DNA of 44,056 nucleotides from Gilliamella sp. Choc5-1 (lineage in GTDB: Bacteria; Pseudomonadota; Gammaproteobacteria; Enterobacterales; Orbaceae). This document shows positions 1 through 8,708 of this stretch, in pieces. How positions within the stretch are numbered: the stretch's first letter is position 1; every line of letters starts with the position of its first letter. The position numbers and the translations under genes are program-made. The notes beneath the pieces are model-generated. The model ran no database searches. It saw nothing but the letters and a program-made list of their open reading frames with translations, and was not told where the DNA came from. The DNA lies in contig NZ_LZHH01000124.1 in NCBI RefSeq assembly GCF_001690595.1, positions 1-44,056 of the forward strand. The letters run 5' to 3'.

Positions 1-1063
1 ATTAAACCTAAATTAGGACTTTTAGAATTAGCTAATCAACTCGGTAACGTTCAACAAGCTTGCAAAGTCATGGGATACAGTCGAGATAGTTATTATCGCT
101 TTAAAAAACTGTATGAGCAAGGGGGGTGAGTTTGCACTTCAAGAAATCAGTCGTAAAAAGCCTATCGAAAAAAATCGGGTAGAGCCACATATAGAACAAG
201 CCGTTGTCAATATGACCTATGAATATCCAGCTTATGGGCAACATCGAGTTGCCAATCAACTTCGTCAAGAAGGCATCATGGTGTCAGGGAGTGGGGTACG
301 CTCTATTTGGCTACGTCACGATTTAGAAAGTTTTAAAAAACGCTTAATAGCCCTAGAAACCAAAGTGGCACTAGAAGGATGTGTGCTCACTGAAAATCAA
401 TTACAAGCCTTTGAAAAAGCCAAAGCATCAAAAGAAGCGCATGGTGAAATTGAGACACATCATCCAGGTTATTTATGTGCACAAGATACCTATTATGTAG
501 GGCACATTAAAGGCATAGGGAAAATATACCAACAAACATTTATTGATACCTATTCCAGACTCGCTTTTGCTAAAGTCTATACCGAGAAAAACAGCCTGAT
601 TGCTGCCGATATGCTCAATGATAAAGTGCTTCCTTTCTTTGACAGCGAACAAGTGCCGCTGTTACGCATTCTTAGAGACCGAGGTACGGAATATAATGGC
701 CATAAGGAGAGCCATGCTTATGAGCTTTATCTTAATCTAGAAGATATTGAACACACCAAGACCAAAGCCTACAGCCCACAAACTAACGGTATTTGTGAGC
801 GATTCCATAAGACGATGAAAACAGAATGTTATGATATTTTATTTCGACGTAAGATTTACACGCAATTGAGTGAAATACAAAACGATATTGAGCAATGGTT
901 TGAATTTTACAATCGAGAAAGAGCGCATTCAGGAAAATATTGTTATGGGAAGACACCATGGAAAACATGGAATGATGCAAAAGGGTTGGTTAAGGAAAAG
1001 CAATTGGAGAATTTATTTTGCTCATCGGACACGCATTTTGTTAAAATGAAAGCCGATGAGTAA
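1..1063 (+). pseudogene. IS481-family DDE transposase, frameshifted and 5'-truncated by window edge
   Basis: The DDE transposase cuts and joins the element's ends. Frame 1 (1-129) encodes the N-terminal helix-turn-helix region (GLLELANQLGNVQQACKVMG) and stops at a TGA at 127-129. The rest of the protein continues in the next frame, open from 113 to 1063. The switch occurs at a run of six G (121-126); with five G the two parts join smoothly as ...YEQ-GGEFALQEISR. The catalytic triad is visible in the second frame: D125 (AQDTYY), D189 (LRDRGTEY) and E229 (TNGICERFHK), counted from the ATG at 113. The ATG at 113 is therefore unlikely to be the natural start. A real inactivating insertion, slippage at the G run, or a homopolymer sequencing error are all possible. 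Confidence 0.85.
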
Positions 1064-1122
1064 TATGTGTCTGTCAGATTAAGTTTGATCTACTAAACTT
1101 AAAGTTGATCTAAAGTTGATCT
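1..1122 (+). mobile_element. IS481-family insertion sequence, left part outside window
   Basis: The window opens inside an insertion sequence; only the transposase gene minus its first codons and the right-hand flank are present. The family call rests on the transposase. After the transposase stop there is a short AT-rich flank with an inverted repeat (AAGTTT...AAACTT, 1081-1100) and two tandem copies of TAAAGTTGATC (1100-1110, 1111-1121). These are probably part of, or next to, the right terminal repeat, but the exact end and the target duplication cannot be fixed without the left end. The element lies directly downstream of lon, on the opposite strand. Confidence 0.75.
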
Positions 1123-1141
1123 TTTTCTAATTTAAAAATAA

Positions 1142-3577
1142 TTAATTTAAGCTAGTAGGATTATCAACATTACTTTTTAACTTCTTTATAGATTTTTTAG
1201 TTGGTCGTTTTAATGTCATTTTTTCACTTATTGGTTCAATACCAAATGGATTGTTTTGTAACGCAACTGTAAGCACATCATCAATCCATTTCACTGGATG
1301 TATATCAATTTCAGATTTGACGTTATCTGGAATTTCCTCTAAGTCTTTAACATTATCCATTGGAATTAATACCGTTTTAATTCCACCTCGATGTGCTGCT
1401 AATAACTTCTCTTTTAATCCACCAATAGGTAAGACTTCGCCACGTAATGTTATTTCACCTGTCATTGCAACATCAGAACGAACAGGATTACCCGTTAATG
1501 TTGAAATTAATGAAGTACACATTGCAATACCTGCACTAGGCCCATCTTTGGGCGTTGCACCATCTGGTACATGCACATGAATATCACGTTTTTCATAAAA
1601 ATCACTATTAATACCCAATTTTTCAGCACGAGATCGAACAACTGTCAATGCCGTTTGAATTGATTCTTGCATAACATCACCTAATGAACCTGTATAGGTT
1701 AATTTTCCTTTACCTAATACACTTACTGATTCAATAGTAAGTAAGTCTCCACCAACTTCTGTCCAAGCAAGGCCAACAACTTGACCAATTCGATTTTCGT
1801 TATCTGTTTTTCCATAATCAAAACGCTGCACTCCCAAGAAATCTTTTAAGTTATCTTGTGTCACAGTGACTTTTTTCAATTTGCTATCTAACACTAATTT
1901 TTTAACAACTTTACGGCAAATTTTTGCAATCTCTCGTTCTAAACTTCGTACACCTGCTTCTCGAGTATAGTAACGAATGATACCAATAATAGCTGAATCA
2001 TCAATACTAATTTCTTTTGACTTTAAACCATTATTTTCCATCTGCTTAGTAATCAAATGTTGCTTAGCTATATTCACCTTTTCATCTTCGGTATAACCAG
2101 AAAGACGAATAACTTCCATTCTATCTAATAATGGAGCAGGAATATTCATAGAGTTAGCAGTTGCAACAAACATTACATCTGATAAATCATAATCAACTTC
2201 TAAATAATGGTCGCTAAAAGAATTATTTTGTTCTGGATCAAGTACTTCTAATAATGCCGATGCGGGGTCTCCTCGCATATCCGATGCCATCTTATCAATT
2301 TCATCTAATAAAAATAATGGGTTTTTAACACCTACTTTTGTCATTCGTTGAATTAATTTCCCCGGCATTGAACCAATATAAGTCCGTCTATGTCCACGAA
2401 TCTCAGCCTCATCACGCACTCCACCTAAAGCCATTCGAATATACTGCCGTCCTGTTGCTTTAGCTATGGATTGGCCTAGCGACGTTTTACCCACTCCAGG
2501 AGGTCCAACTAAACATAAAATAGGACCTTTAACTTTATTAACACGGCCTTGAACCGCTAAATATTCTAAAATTCTATCTTTTACACGTTCAAGGCCATAA
2601 TGATCTTTATCTAAAACTTTTTGTGCGTCTTCAATATTGTTTTTAACTTTACTACGTTTATGCCAAGGAACTTGAATCATCCAATCGATATAACTTCGAA
2701 CAACAGTCGCTTCAGCTGACATTGCTGGCATCATTTTTAGTTTATTCAGTTCAGATAATGCTTTGTCTGTAGCCTCTTTTGACATTTTAGCTTTGGAAAT
2801 CTTTTCTTTTAACTCTTCATATTCATCAGGTTTATTATCTATATCACCTAACTCTTTATGAATAGCTTTAATTTGCTCGTTGAGATAATACTCTTTTTGA
2901 GCTTTTTCCATTTGCTGTTTAACACGTTGCCGTATATTTTTCTCGACTTGTAGTAAATCAATTTCAGATTCCATCAAGGAAATAAGCAACTCAAACCGTT
3001 TTACAAGATTAGCTGTTACTAAAATATCTTGTTTTTGTTCGACTTTTAAAAATAGTGTAGCCGCAATAGAATCAGCTATATGAGATGGTTCCTTTAGTAA
3101 ATGGATAGAATCGACAACTTCCTGAGTTACTTTTTTGTTAAGCTTTGAGTATTCATCAAAATTAGATAAAGTTAAGCGAATCATAGCTTCACTTATATTA
3201 TTAGTTTTTTTTACTTCGTTTAATGGTCTAACTTCGGCGATAAAAAATTCATCGCTATCTTGTTCAACTACATCAACCATTTCAGCTCGTTCAACCCCTT
3301 CAACTAGGACCTTTACTGTTCCATCAGGTAATTGAAGTAGCTGTAAAACATTAGCCACTGTTCCAACTTCATATAAATCATCTATATCAGGATCATCTAA
3401 AGAAGGATTTTTTTGAGTTACAAGAAGAACCAGCTTATCCATTTCCATTGCTTTTTCTAGGCAACGTATTGATTTACTTCTACCCACAAAGAGAGGGATT
3501 ACCATATGTGGAAATACAACAACATCACGCAATGGTAAAATAGGCATAGTCATGTGTTTAGTTTGTTTCATTTTCAT
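1142..3577 (-). CDS. lon: ATP-dependent protease Lon
   Basis: Lon is the cytoplasmic AAA+ serine protease that degrades misfolded and short-lived regulatory proteins. The 811-residue protein has the N-terminal substrate domain (starting MPILPLRDVVVFPHMVIPLF), a Walker A GPPGVGKT near residue 358, Walker B LFLLDEIDKM, and the C-terminal protease domain with the catalytic Ser in KDGPSAG and Lys in PIGGLKEKLLAA. It is about 27 residues longer than E. coli Lon, mostly from a Lys/Ser/Asn-rich tail. The frame could start at 3607, but the ATG at 3577 has an AGAGAG Shine-Dalgarno six bases upstream. The longer start would sit at or next to the transcription start predicted from the sigma-32 promoter at 3615-3642. 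It is the last gene of the tig-clpP-clpX-lon block and has its own promoter. Confidence 0.97.
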   Translation of the reverse strand: MKMKQTKHMTMPILPLRDVVVFPHMVIPLFVGRSKSIRCLEKAMEMDKLVLLVTQKNPSLDDPDIDDLYEVGTVANVLQLLQLPDGTVKVLVEGVERAEMVDVVEQDSDEFFIAEVRPLNEVKKTNNISEAMIRLTLSNFDEYSKLNKKVTQEVVDSIHLLKEPSHIADSIAATLFLKVEQKQDILVTANLVKRFELLISLMESEIDLLQVEKNIRQRVKQQMEKAQKEYYLNEQIKAIHKELGDIDNKPDEYEELKEKISKAKMSKEATDKALSELNKLKMMPAMSAEATVVRSYIDWMIQVPWHKRSKVKNNIEDAQKVLDKDHYGLERVKDRILEYLAVQGRVNKVKGPILCLVGPPGVGKTSLGQSIAKATGRQYIRMALGGVRDEAEIRGHRRTYIGSMPGKLIQRMTKVGVKNPLFLLDEIDKMASDMRGDPASALLEVLDPEQNNSFSDHYLEVDYDLSDVMFVATANSMNIPAPLLDRMEVIRLSGYTEDEKVNIAKQHLITKQMENNGLKSKEISIDDSAIIGIIRYYTREAGVRSLEREIAKICRKVVKKLVLDSKLKKVTVTQDNLKDFLGVQRFDYGKTDNENRIGQVVGLAWTEVGGDLLTIESVSVLGKGKLTYTGSLGDVMQESIQTALTVVRSRAEKLGINSDFYEKRDIHVHVPDGATPKDGPSAGIAMCTSLISTLTGNPVRSDVAMTGEITLRGEVLPIGGLKEKLLAAHRGGIKTVLIPMDNVKDLEEIPDNVKSEIDIHPVKWIDDVLTVALQNNPFGIEPISEKMTLKRPTKKSIKKLKSNVDNPTSLN

Positions 3578-3614
3578 TTCATTCTCTCTTATGTAGCATA
3601 AATCCATTTGTTCA

Positions 3615-3642
3615 ATATTGGGGTTATTTTTAGATATTCAAG
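3615..3642 (-). promoter_or_regulatory. Predicted sigma-32 (heat shock) promoter of lon
   Basis: Reading the minus strand, CTTGAAT (3642-3636) is followed after 12 bases by CCCCAATAT (3623-3615). This matches the RpoH consensus (CTTGAA, about 13-14 bases, CCCCAT-T) and resembles the E. coli lon promoter. Transcription would start near 3608, leaving a short leader with the Shine-Dalgarno of the start at 3577. Established knowledge: lon is a sigma-32 regulon gene in enterics. Confidence 0.8.
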
Positions 3643-3734
3643 CCTATCTTTTGGATTTTAAAATATATTATTTCAAGAACAGATTGGCAATATTTATGAG
3701 AACTTTACTCTAATAATAGTTGGGATTATCGTTG

Positions 3735-3758
3735 TTGCCATCATGTTTATGATGGCAA
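3735..3758. repeat. Perfect 10-bp inverted repeat between clpX and lon
   Basis: TTGCCATCAT and ATGATGGCAA flank a 4-base loop, nine bases after the clpX stop codon. It would form a strong hairpin in the clpX transcript. No T-run follows on either strand, so it is not a standard intrinsic terminator; it could protect the 3' end of the clpX message or act as a weak terminator before the lon promoter. Confidence 0.7.
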
Positions 3759-3766
3759 GCTTGTAT

Positions 3767-5032
3767 TTAAGCAGAAAGTTCAGTATTTTCAAGAGATACT
3801 AATTTAGGCGATTGAGATCGTTCAACTGTTTCTTTATCTACAATCACTTTTTTAATAGTGGTCATTGATGGTAAATCATACATGGTGTCTAATAATATAT
3901 TTTCCACAATTGAACGTAACCCTCGCGCTCCTGTTTTTCTTTGCATTGCTTTTACAGCAATAGCATCCAATGCCTCTTTAGTAAACTCAAGTTCAACATT
4001 ATCTAACTTAATTAAAGTTTGAAATTGTTTAGTCAACGCATTTTTAGGCTCAGTTAAAATACTAATTAAGGCATTTTTATCTAGTTCAGACAATGTACCA
4101 ATAACGGGTAATCTACCTATAAATTCAGGAATTAAACCGAACTTGACTAAGTCTTCGACCTCAATTTGTGCTAATAATTCAGATTCGGAAACTTTATTTT
4201 TGGTACTTTTTACATCAGCACCAAAGCCTATTCCCGTGTTAGTTGATACGCGATTTTCGATAACTTTATCCAAACCACTAAATGCACCGCCACAAATAAA
4301 CAGTATTTTTGATGTATCAACTTGTAAAAATTCTTGTTGAGGATGTTTACGTCCACCTTTTGGCGGAACTGAAGTAATAGTCCCTTCAATAATTTTCAAT
4401 AAAGCCTGTTGCACTCCTTCACCTGATACATCTCTAGTGATAGATGGATTATCTGATTTTCGTGAAATTTTATCAATTTCATCAACGTAAATAATGCCTC
4501 TTTGTGCTTTTTCAATATCATAATCACAATTCTGTAATAGCTTTTGAATAATATTTTCAACATCTTCACCGACATAACCAGCTTCAGTTAATGTTGTAGC
4601 GTCTGCCATTGCAAAAGGCACATCTAAAAAACGAGCTAATGTTTCAGCTAATAATGTTTTACCGCTACCTGTAGGTCCTATAAGCAAAATATTACTTTTG
4701 CTCAATTCAACATCACTGTGGCTCGCATAACTCCGTAATCGTTTGTAATGATTATAAACAGCCACAGACAAAACTTTTTTTGCTCGTTCTTGACCAATTA
4801 CATATTCATCAAGATGCTCTCTAATTTCGTGTGGAGTCGGTAACGGTTTACTAATAAACTCTTCATGAGAGCGAAAACTTTTTGTCTCTTCTTTTAAGAT
4901 GTCATTACATAGTCTTATACATTCATTACAAATATAAATAGATGACGGGCCAGCAATAAGTTTACGAATTTCATGCTCACTTTTACCACAAAAAGTACAA
5001 TAGAGTAATTTTTCTGAACTTTTTTTATTCAC
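3767..5032 (-). CDS. clpX: ClpX, ATPase subunit of ClpXP protease
   Basis: ClpX unfolds tagged proteins and feeds them to ClpP. Visible features are the N-terminal zinc-binding domain ([10 protein letters not shown] then ICNECI), Walker A GPTGSGKT, the pore loop GYVGEDVE, Walker [11 protein letters not shown], the RKH loop (GGRKHPQQ), the IGF loop that docks on ClpP (NTGIGFGAD), and the sensor GARGLRS. Length, 421 residues, fits the family (424 in E. coli). The frame is open to a GTG at 5041, but a GTG at 5032 lies five bases after AGGTGG, a much better ribosome site; the GTG at 5041 has its only SD-like bases directly abutting it. clpP ends 19 bases upstream, so the two are almost certainly co-transcribed. 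Confidence 0.97.
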   Translation of the reverse strand: MNKKSSEKLLYCTFCGKSEHEIRKLIAGPSSIYICNECIRLCNDILKEETKSFRSHEEFISKPLPTPHEIREHLDEYVIGQERAKKVLSVAVYNHYKRLRSYASHSDVELSKSNILLIGPTGSGKTLLAETLARFLDVPFAMADATTLTEAGYVGEDVENIIQKLLQNCDYDIEKAQRGIIYVDEIDKISRKSDNPSITRDVSGEGVQQALLKIIEGTITSVPPKGGRKHPQQEFLQVDTSKILFICGGAFSGLDKVIENRVSTNTGIGFGADVKSTKNKVSESELLAQIEVEDLVKFGLIPEFIGRLPVIGTLSELDKNALISILTEPKNALTKQFQTLIKLDNVELEFTKEALDAIAVKAMQRKTGARGLRSIVENILLDTMYDLPSMTTIKKVIVDKETVERSQSPKLVSLENTELSA

Positions 5033-5051
5033 TTTTACCACCTATCCAAAA

Positions 5052-5654
5052 TTAAGATCGTTTACTATATATGGCATCGACTAAACCATATTCAACCGCT
5101 TTATCAGCTGACATAAAATTATCACGGTCGGTATCTTTTTCAATCACACTGATATCTTGACCGGTGTGCATTGCTAAAATATTATTTAAACGATGTTTTA
5201 CCTGCAAAATTTCTTGTGCATGTATTTGGATATCTGAAGCCTGACCTTGGAAACCACCTAACGGTTGATGAATCATTACTCGCGCATTAGGTAAGCAATA
5301 ACGTTTACCTTTAGCACCAGCTGTTAAAAGCAATGAACCCATTGAACACGCTTGACCTAAACAAATTGTACTAACATCAGGTTTTATAAATTGCATTGTG
5401 TCATAAATAGCCATGCCTGCTGTCACAACACCACCAGGTGAATTAATATACAAATAGATATCTTTATCAGGATTTTCCGCTTCTAGAAATAGCATTTGAG
5501 CAATAATAAGATTTGCCATATTATCTTCAACTTGACCAGTCAAAAATATAACTCGTTCTTTTAATAATCGTGAGTAAATATCGTAAGCTCGTTCACCACG
5601 AGAGCTTTGCTCAACAACCATTGGAATAACACCCATATATGATTCTAAAGGCAT
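5052..5654 (-). CDS. clpP: ClpP, proteolytic subunit of ClpXP
   Basis: ClpP is the self-compartmentalised serine peptidase of the cytoplasm. At 200 residues it is of normal length. The catalytic triad is S104 ([10 protein letters not shown]), H129 (VMIHQPLGG) and D178 (DRDNF). The first residues ([20 protein letters not shown]) match the family's short propeptide and axial loop region. The start is supported by TAGGAGAT seven bases before the ATG. It lies between tig and clpX, an order conserved in gammaproteobacteria; an intrinsic terminator-like hairpin separates it from tig. Confidence 0.98.
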   Translation of the reverse strand: MPLESYMGVIPMVVEQSSRGERAYDIYSRLLKERVIFLTGQVEDNMANLIIAQMLFLEAENPDKDIYLYINSPGGVVTAGMAIYDTMQFIKPDVSTICLGQACSMGSLLLTAGAKGKRYCLPNARVMIHQPLGGFQGQASDIQIHAQEILQVKHRLNNILAMHTGQDISVIEKDTDRDNFMSADKAVEYGLVDAIYSKRS

Positions 5655-5669
5655 TTTTATCTCCTAATT

Positions 5670-5707
5670 AAATAAAATAGCCCAAACAGACAATCCTTAT
5701 TTGGGCT
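5670..5707 (-). terminator. Intrinsic terminator after tig
   Basis: On the minus strand AGCCCAAA and TTTGGGCT (5707-5679) form an 8-bp stem with a 13-base loop, followed by ATTTTATTT. It sits between the tig stop and the clpP ribosome site and could end or attenuate tig transcription before clpP. Confidence 0.65.
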
Positions 5708-5747
5708 TTAAAGTAATTTTTTAAAATTAAATAGAAAAGCAAATGAA

Positions 5748-7049
5748 TTAGGCTATTTGCTGGTTCATTAATTCAGAAAATAAATAATTCTTTTCTGTTA
5801 CTTTTGCGTTAGCTAATAATAGATCGACAACTTGATCTTCTAATGCAACAGCTCGAATATTCTCCATCGCTTTTTTATCTTTATGATAATATTCTGAAAC
5901 TTCTTTTGGATCTTCATATGCAGTCGCAATTTCATCAATTAATGCTTGAACACGCGATTCGTCTGCAGTTAATTTATTACTTTTAATTATTTCACTAAAT
6001 AATAAGCCTGTAGCAACACGTTTTTTAGCTTCAGCTTCAAATAATTCTTTTGGCAACGCTATATTTTGTTTTACATTACCGCCAAAACGAGATACTGCTT
6101 GTTGGCGTAATACGTCAACTTCACGGTCAATTAGTGCATTAGGTATATCAATTTGATTATTTTTAACTAAACCATCAATTGCTTGTACTTTAATTTTATT
6201 ACGGATTGTTGCATTAAGCTCTCTTGCCATATTCTTACGGACTTCAGTTCGTAGACTTTCAATCGTACCATCAGCAATACCAAAACGTTTAATAACTTCT
6301 TCAGTAAGCTCTGGCAATTGAAGCTCTTCGACTTTTTTAAGTGTTGCCGCAAATATAGCTGGTTTACCTTTTAAATTTTCAGCATGATAATCTTCTGGGA
6401 AAGTCACATTAATATCAAATTGATCACCTACTTTATGACCAATAATTGCATCTTCAAATCCCGGAATCATTCGACCCTGGCCTAACACTAGTGCAAAATC
6501 GTCTGCTTTACCGCCTTCAAATTCAACACCATCAACTTTTCCTAAAAAATCTAATGTTACACGATTTTGTTCTTTCGCAGCTTGATCAACGATTTTCCAA
6601 ATACCTTGTTGTTTACGTAAAGTCTCGATCATTGTTTCAACATCAGCATCTGTAACTTCGGCAACAGGTTTTTCAACTTCAATTTTATCTAAATTTTCAA
6701 CTTTGATTTCTGGATAGACTTCAAATTCAACAGTAAAAGTATAATCTTCACCATTTTTATATTCTTGAGGAATATAAGTTGGGGCACCCGCTGGGTTTAA
6801 CTTTTCTTGAATAATTGCTTCAATAAAATTCCGCTGCATTAAGTCACTTAATGCATCTTGCAAAATAGAAGCACCATAACGTTGCTCAACAATTTTTAAA
6901 GGAACTTTTCCTTTACGAAAACCATCAATACGCACTTTTTTGGCAGTATTAATAAGCTCTTTATCAACCGCTTTTTGAATGCTTTCTGATTCAATTGTAA
7001 TTGATAAACGTCGACCTAACCCTTGTGTTGTTTCTACCGAAACTTGCAT
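5748..7049 (-). CDS. tig: Trigger factor
   Basis: Trigger factor is the ribosome-bound chaperone and peptidyl-prolyl isomerase that meets nascent chains at the exit tunnel. The ribosome-docking signature GFRKGKVP is present near residue 44. The middle FKBP-type PPIase domain is recognisable ([28 protein letters not shown]), and the C-terminal helical chaperone domain follows. The length of 433 residues matches E. coli (432). GAGG seven bases upstream supports the ATG at 7049. It leads the tig-clpP-clpX-lon group and here directly follows lpxD, an unusual neighbour. Confidence 0.98.
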   Translation of the reverse strand: MQVSVETTQGLGRRLSITIESESIQKAVDKELINTAKKVRIDGFRKGKVPLKIVEQRYGASILQDALSDLMQRNFIEAIIQEKLNPAGAPTYIPQEYKNGEDYTFTVEFEVYPEIKVENLDKIEVEKPVAEVTDADVETMIETLRKQQGIWKIVDQAAKEQNRVTLDFLGKVDGVEFEGGKADDFALVLGQGRMIPGFEDAIIGHKVGDQFDINVTFPEDYHAENLKGKPAIFAATLKKVEELQLPELTEEVIKRFGIADGTIESLRTEVRKNMARELNATIRNKIKVQAIDGLVKNNQIDIPNALIDREVDVLRQQAVSRFGGNVKQNIALPKELFEAEAKKRVATGLLFSEIIKSNKLTADESRVQALIDEIATAYEDPKEVSEYYHKDKKAMENIRAVALEDQVVDLLLANAKVTEKNYLFSELMNQQIA

Positions 7050-7155
7050 CTTTATACCTCGAAATTATTGTATATTATCTGCCCATAATTATATAAAAAC
7101 GATAACTGAGCTAAAAAATTAAAAAATAGGCATGCATTATACCGACCACAATCCT

Positions 7156-8184
7156 TTACGTCGAGACATTTAATTGTTTCTTCTCAAGTGCCTTTAAACG
7201 TTTATTCATTTCATCAATATGTAAAACTAATGACGCTGTTTTTCGCCATACTTTATTTTCCTGCAATGGAATACCTGATGAATAAACGCCTGGCTGTGTA
7301 ATTGGACGCATCACCATTCCCATACCAGTTACAGTAACTTTATCACATATTTCCATATGCCCATTTATAACACTAGCACCACCAATTAAGCAATGACGGC
7401 CAATAGTTAAGCTTCCCGCCATAATAACGCCACCAGCAACAGCGGTATGATCACCAATAATATCGTTATGAGCAATCTGACATTGATTATCAATAATAAC
7501 GCCATTCCCAATAATAGTATCATCAAGAGCACCACGATCAATTGTTGTTGATGCCCCAATTTCGACATTATTACCTATAACAACACGACCTAATTGAGGA
7601 ATTTTAATCCACTTACCTTTATCATTAGCATAACCAAATCCATCTGCACCAATTACGGTTCCAGATTGAATTAAACAATTTTCACCAATAATACAATTAT
7701 GGTAAATAGAGACATTAGCCCATAATTTTGTACCGGCACCAATTGTTGTATTTTTACCAACAAAACAACCAGCGCCAATAATACAATTATCGCCTAATAC
7801 GACGCCACTTTCGATAACTGCATTAGCACCTACTGAAACATTTTCACCCAATTGTGCTGTTGGATCAATTACTGATGAAGGAGCTATATCTTTAGCTGGA
7901 TTTGGTGTGCTATCAAGAAACTGGGCTAATTTTGCGTAGGCAAGATATGGATCCTTTACAATAAGTGCCGCACCATGCCAATGTTTAAGGCTCTCTTCTG
8001 TTAAAACTACAGCAGATGCTTTGCATTCTAATAAATGATTTTGTAATTTTTTGTCAGACAAAAAAGTAACTTGCCCTGATACTGCACTTTTCATCGATGC
8101 TATACCTGTGATGGTTAAATCACCATCACCATGTAACTTAGCATCTAGTTGCTTAGCCAACTGCTCTAAACGAAAGGAAAACAT
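7156..8184 (-). CDS. lpxD: LpxD, UDP-3-O-(3-hydroxyacyl)glucosamine N-acyltransferase
   Basis: LpxD adds the N-linked hydroxyacyl chain from acyl carrier protein in the third step of lipid A synthesis. The protein (342 residues, E. coli 341) has an N-terminal uridine-binding domain, then a run of hexapeptide repeats forming a left-handed beta helix ([17 protein letters not shown] and similar). The catalytic His is in [10 protein letters not shown] near residue 242, and a C-terminal helix (RLKALEKKQ) ends the protein. The start codon overlaps the skp stop by one base (TAATG), so the genes are coupled. fabZ and lpxA, which normally follow, are absent. Confidence 0.97.
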   Translation of the reverse strand: MFSFRLEQLAKQLDAKLHGDGDLTITGIASMKSAVSGQVTFLSDKKLQNHLLECKASAVVLTEESLKHWHGAALIVKDPYLAYAKLAQFLDSTPNPAKDIAPSSVIDPTAQLGENVSVGANAVIESGVVLGDNCIIGAGCFVGKNTTIGAGTKLWANVSIYHNCIIGENCLIQSGTVIGADGFGYANDKGKWIKIPQLGRVVIGNNVEIGASTTIDRGALDDTIIGNGVIIDNQCQIAHNDIIGDHTAVAGGVIMAGSLTIGRHCLIGGASVINGHMEICDKVTVTGMGMVMRPITQPGVYSSGIPLQENKVWRKTASLVLHIDEMNKRLKALEKKQLNVST

Positions 8185-8672
8185 TATTTTTTAACCTGTT
8201 CCAGTACGTTATCTGAAATATTAACTGCATCTGAAGCAGATAGTACTGTTTCAGCATTTAAGATAATATCGTATTTTTCTGTTTCAACAATATCTTTTAC
8301 AGCTTCTTGGATTTTAGTTAATAATTTGCCAAATTCTTCTTTTTGGCGTTTCTGATAATCTGCAGAAAATGCCTTAGCTTTATTTTCAAAATCAGAAATT
8401 GTCTTATTTAATTTACTTTTTTCAGAAGAAGATAATGTTAAACCATCTTTTTTTAGACGGGCAGCCGCTTCACTAGCCCTTTTTTCATCAGCTTGTAACG
8501 ACTTAGCTCTCGCTTCAAATTCACTATCTAATGCTTTAGCGACAGATTCTCGTTGAGGCATGCGTTGTAATACTGACATAACATCAACTACTCCAATTTT
8601 CACTTCAGCATTTGCAAAACTTGAAAAAAGCAATGCTAGACTAACGCCAAGAACAGATATAATTTTTTTCAC
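8184..8672 (-). CDS. skp: Skp/OmpH periplasmic chaperone
   Basis: Skp is a trimeric periplasmic holdase that carries unfolded outer membrane proteins to the BAM complex. The 162-residue product has a clear signal peptide ([20 protein letters not shown], cleaved after FANA), then a short beta segment ([12 protein letters not shown]) and a long charged helical hairpin typical of the tentacles. The frame reaches a GTG at 8681, but the GTG at 8672 is preceded by TAGGTGA at good spacing and gives a standard signal peptide, so it is chosen. It sits between bamA and lpxD, as in E. coli. Confidence 0.95.
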   Translation of the reverse strand: MKKIISVLGVSLALLFSSFANAEVKIGVVDVMSVLQRMPQRESVAKALDSEFEARAKSLQADEKRASEAAARLKKDGLTLSSSEKSKLNKTISDFENKAKAFSADYQKRQKEEFGKLLTKIQEAVKDIVETEKYDIILNAETVLSASDAVNISDNVLEQVKK

Positions 8673-8708
8673 TTTAATCACCTATTTATTTTTATTTATA
8701 ACATGGAA

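Noticed and set aside
113-1063. ATG at 113 as the natural transposase start
   Set aside because: The preceding frame encodes the missing N-terminal domain up to the G run, so the gene begins before the window.
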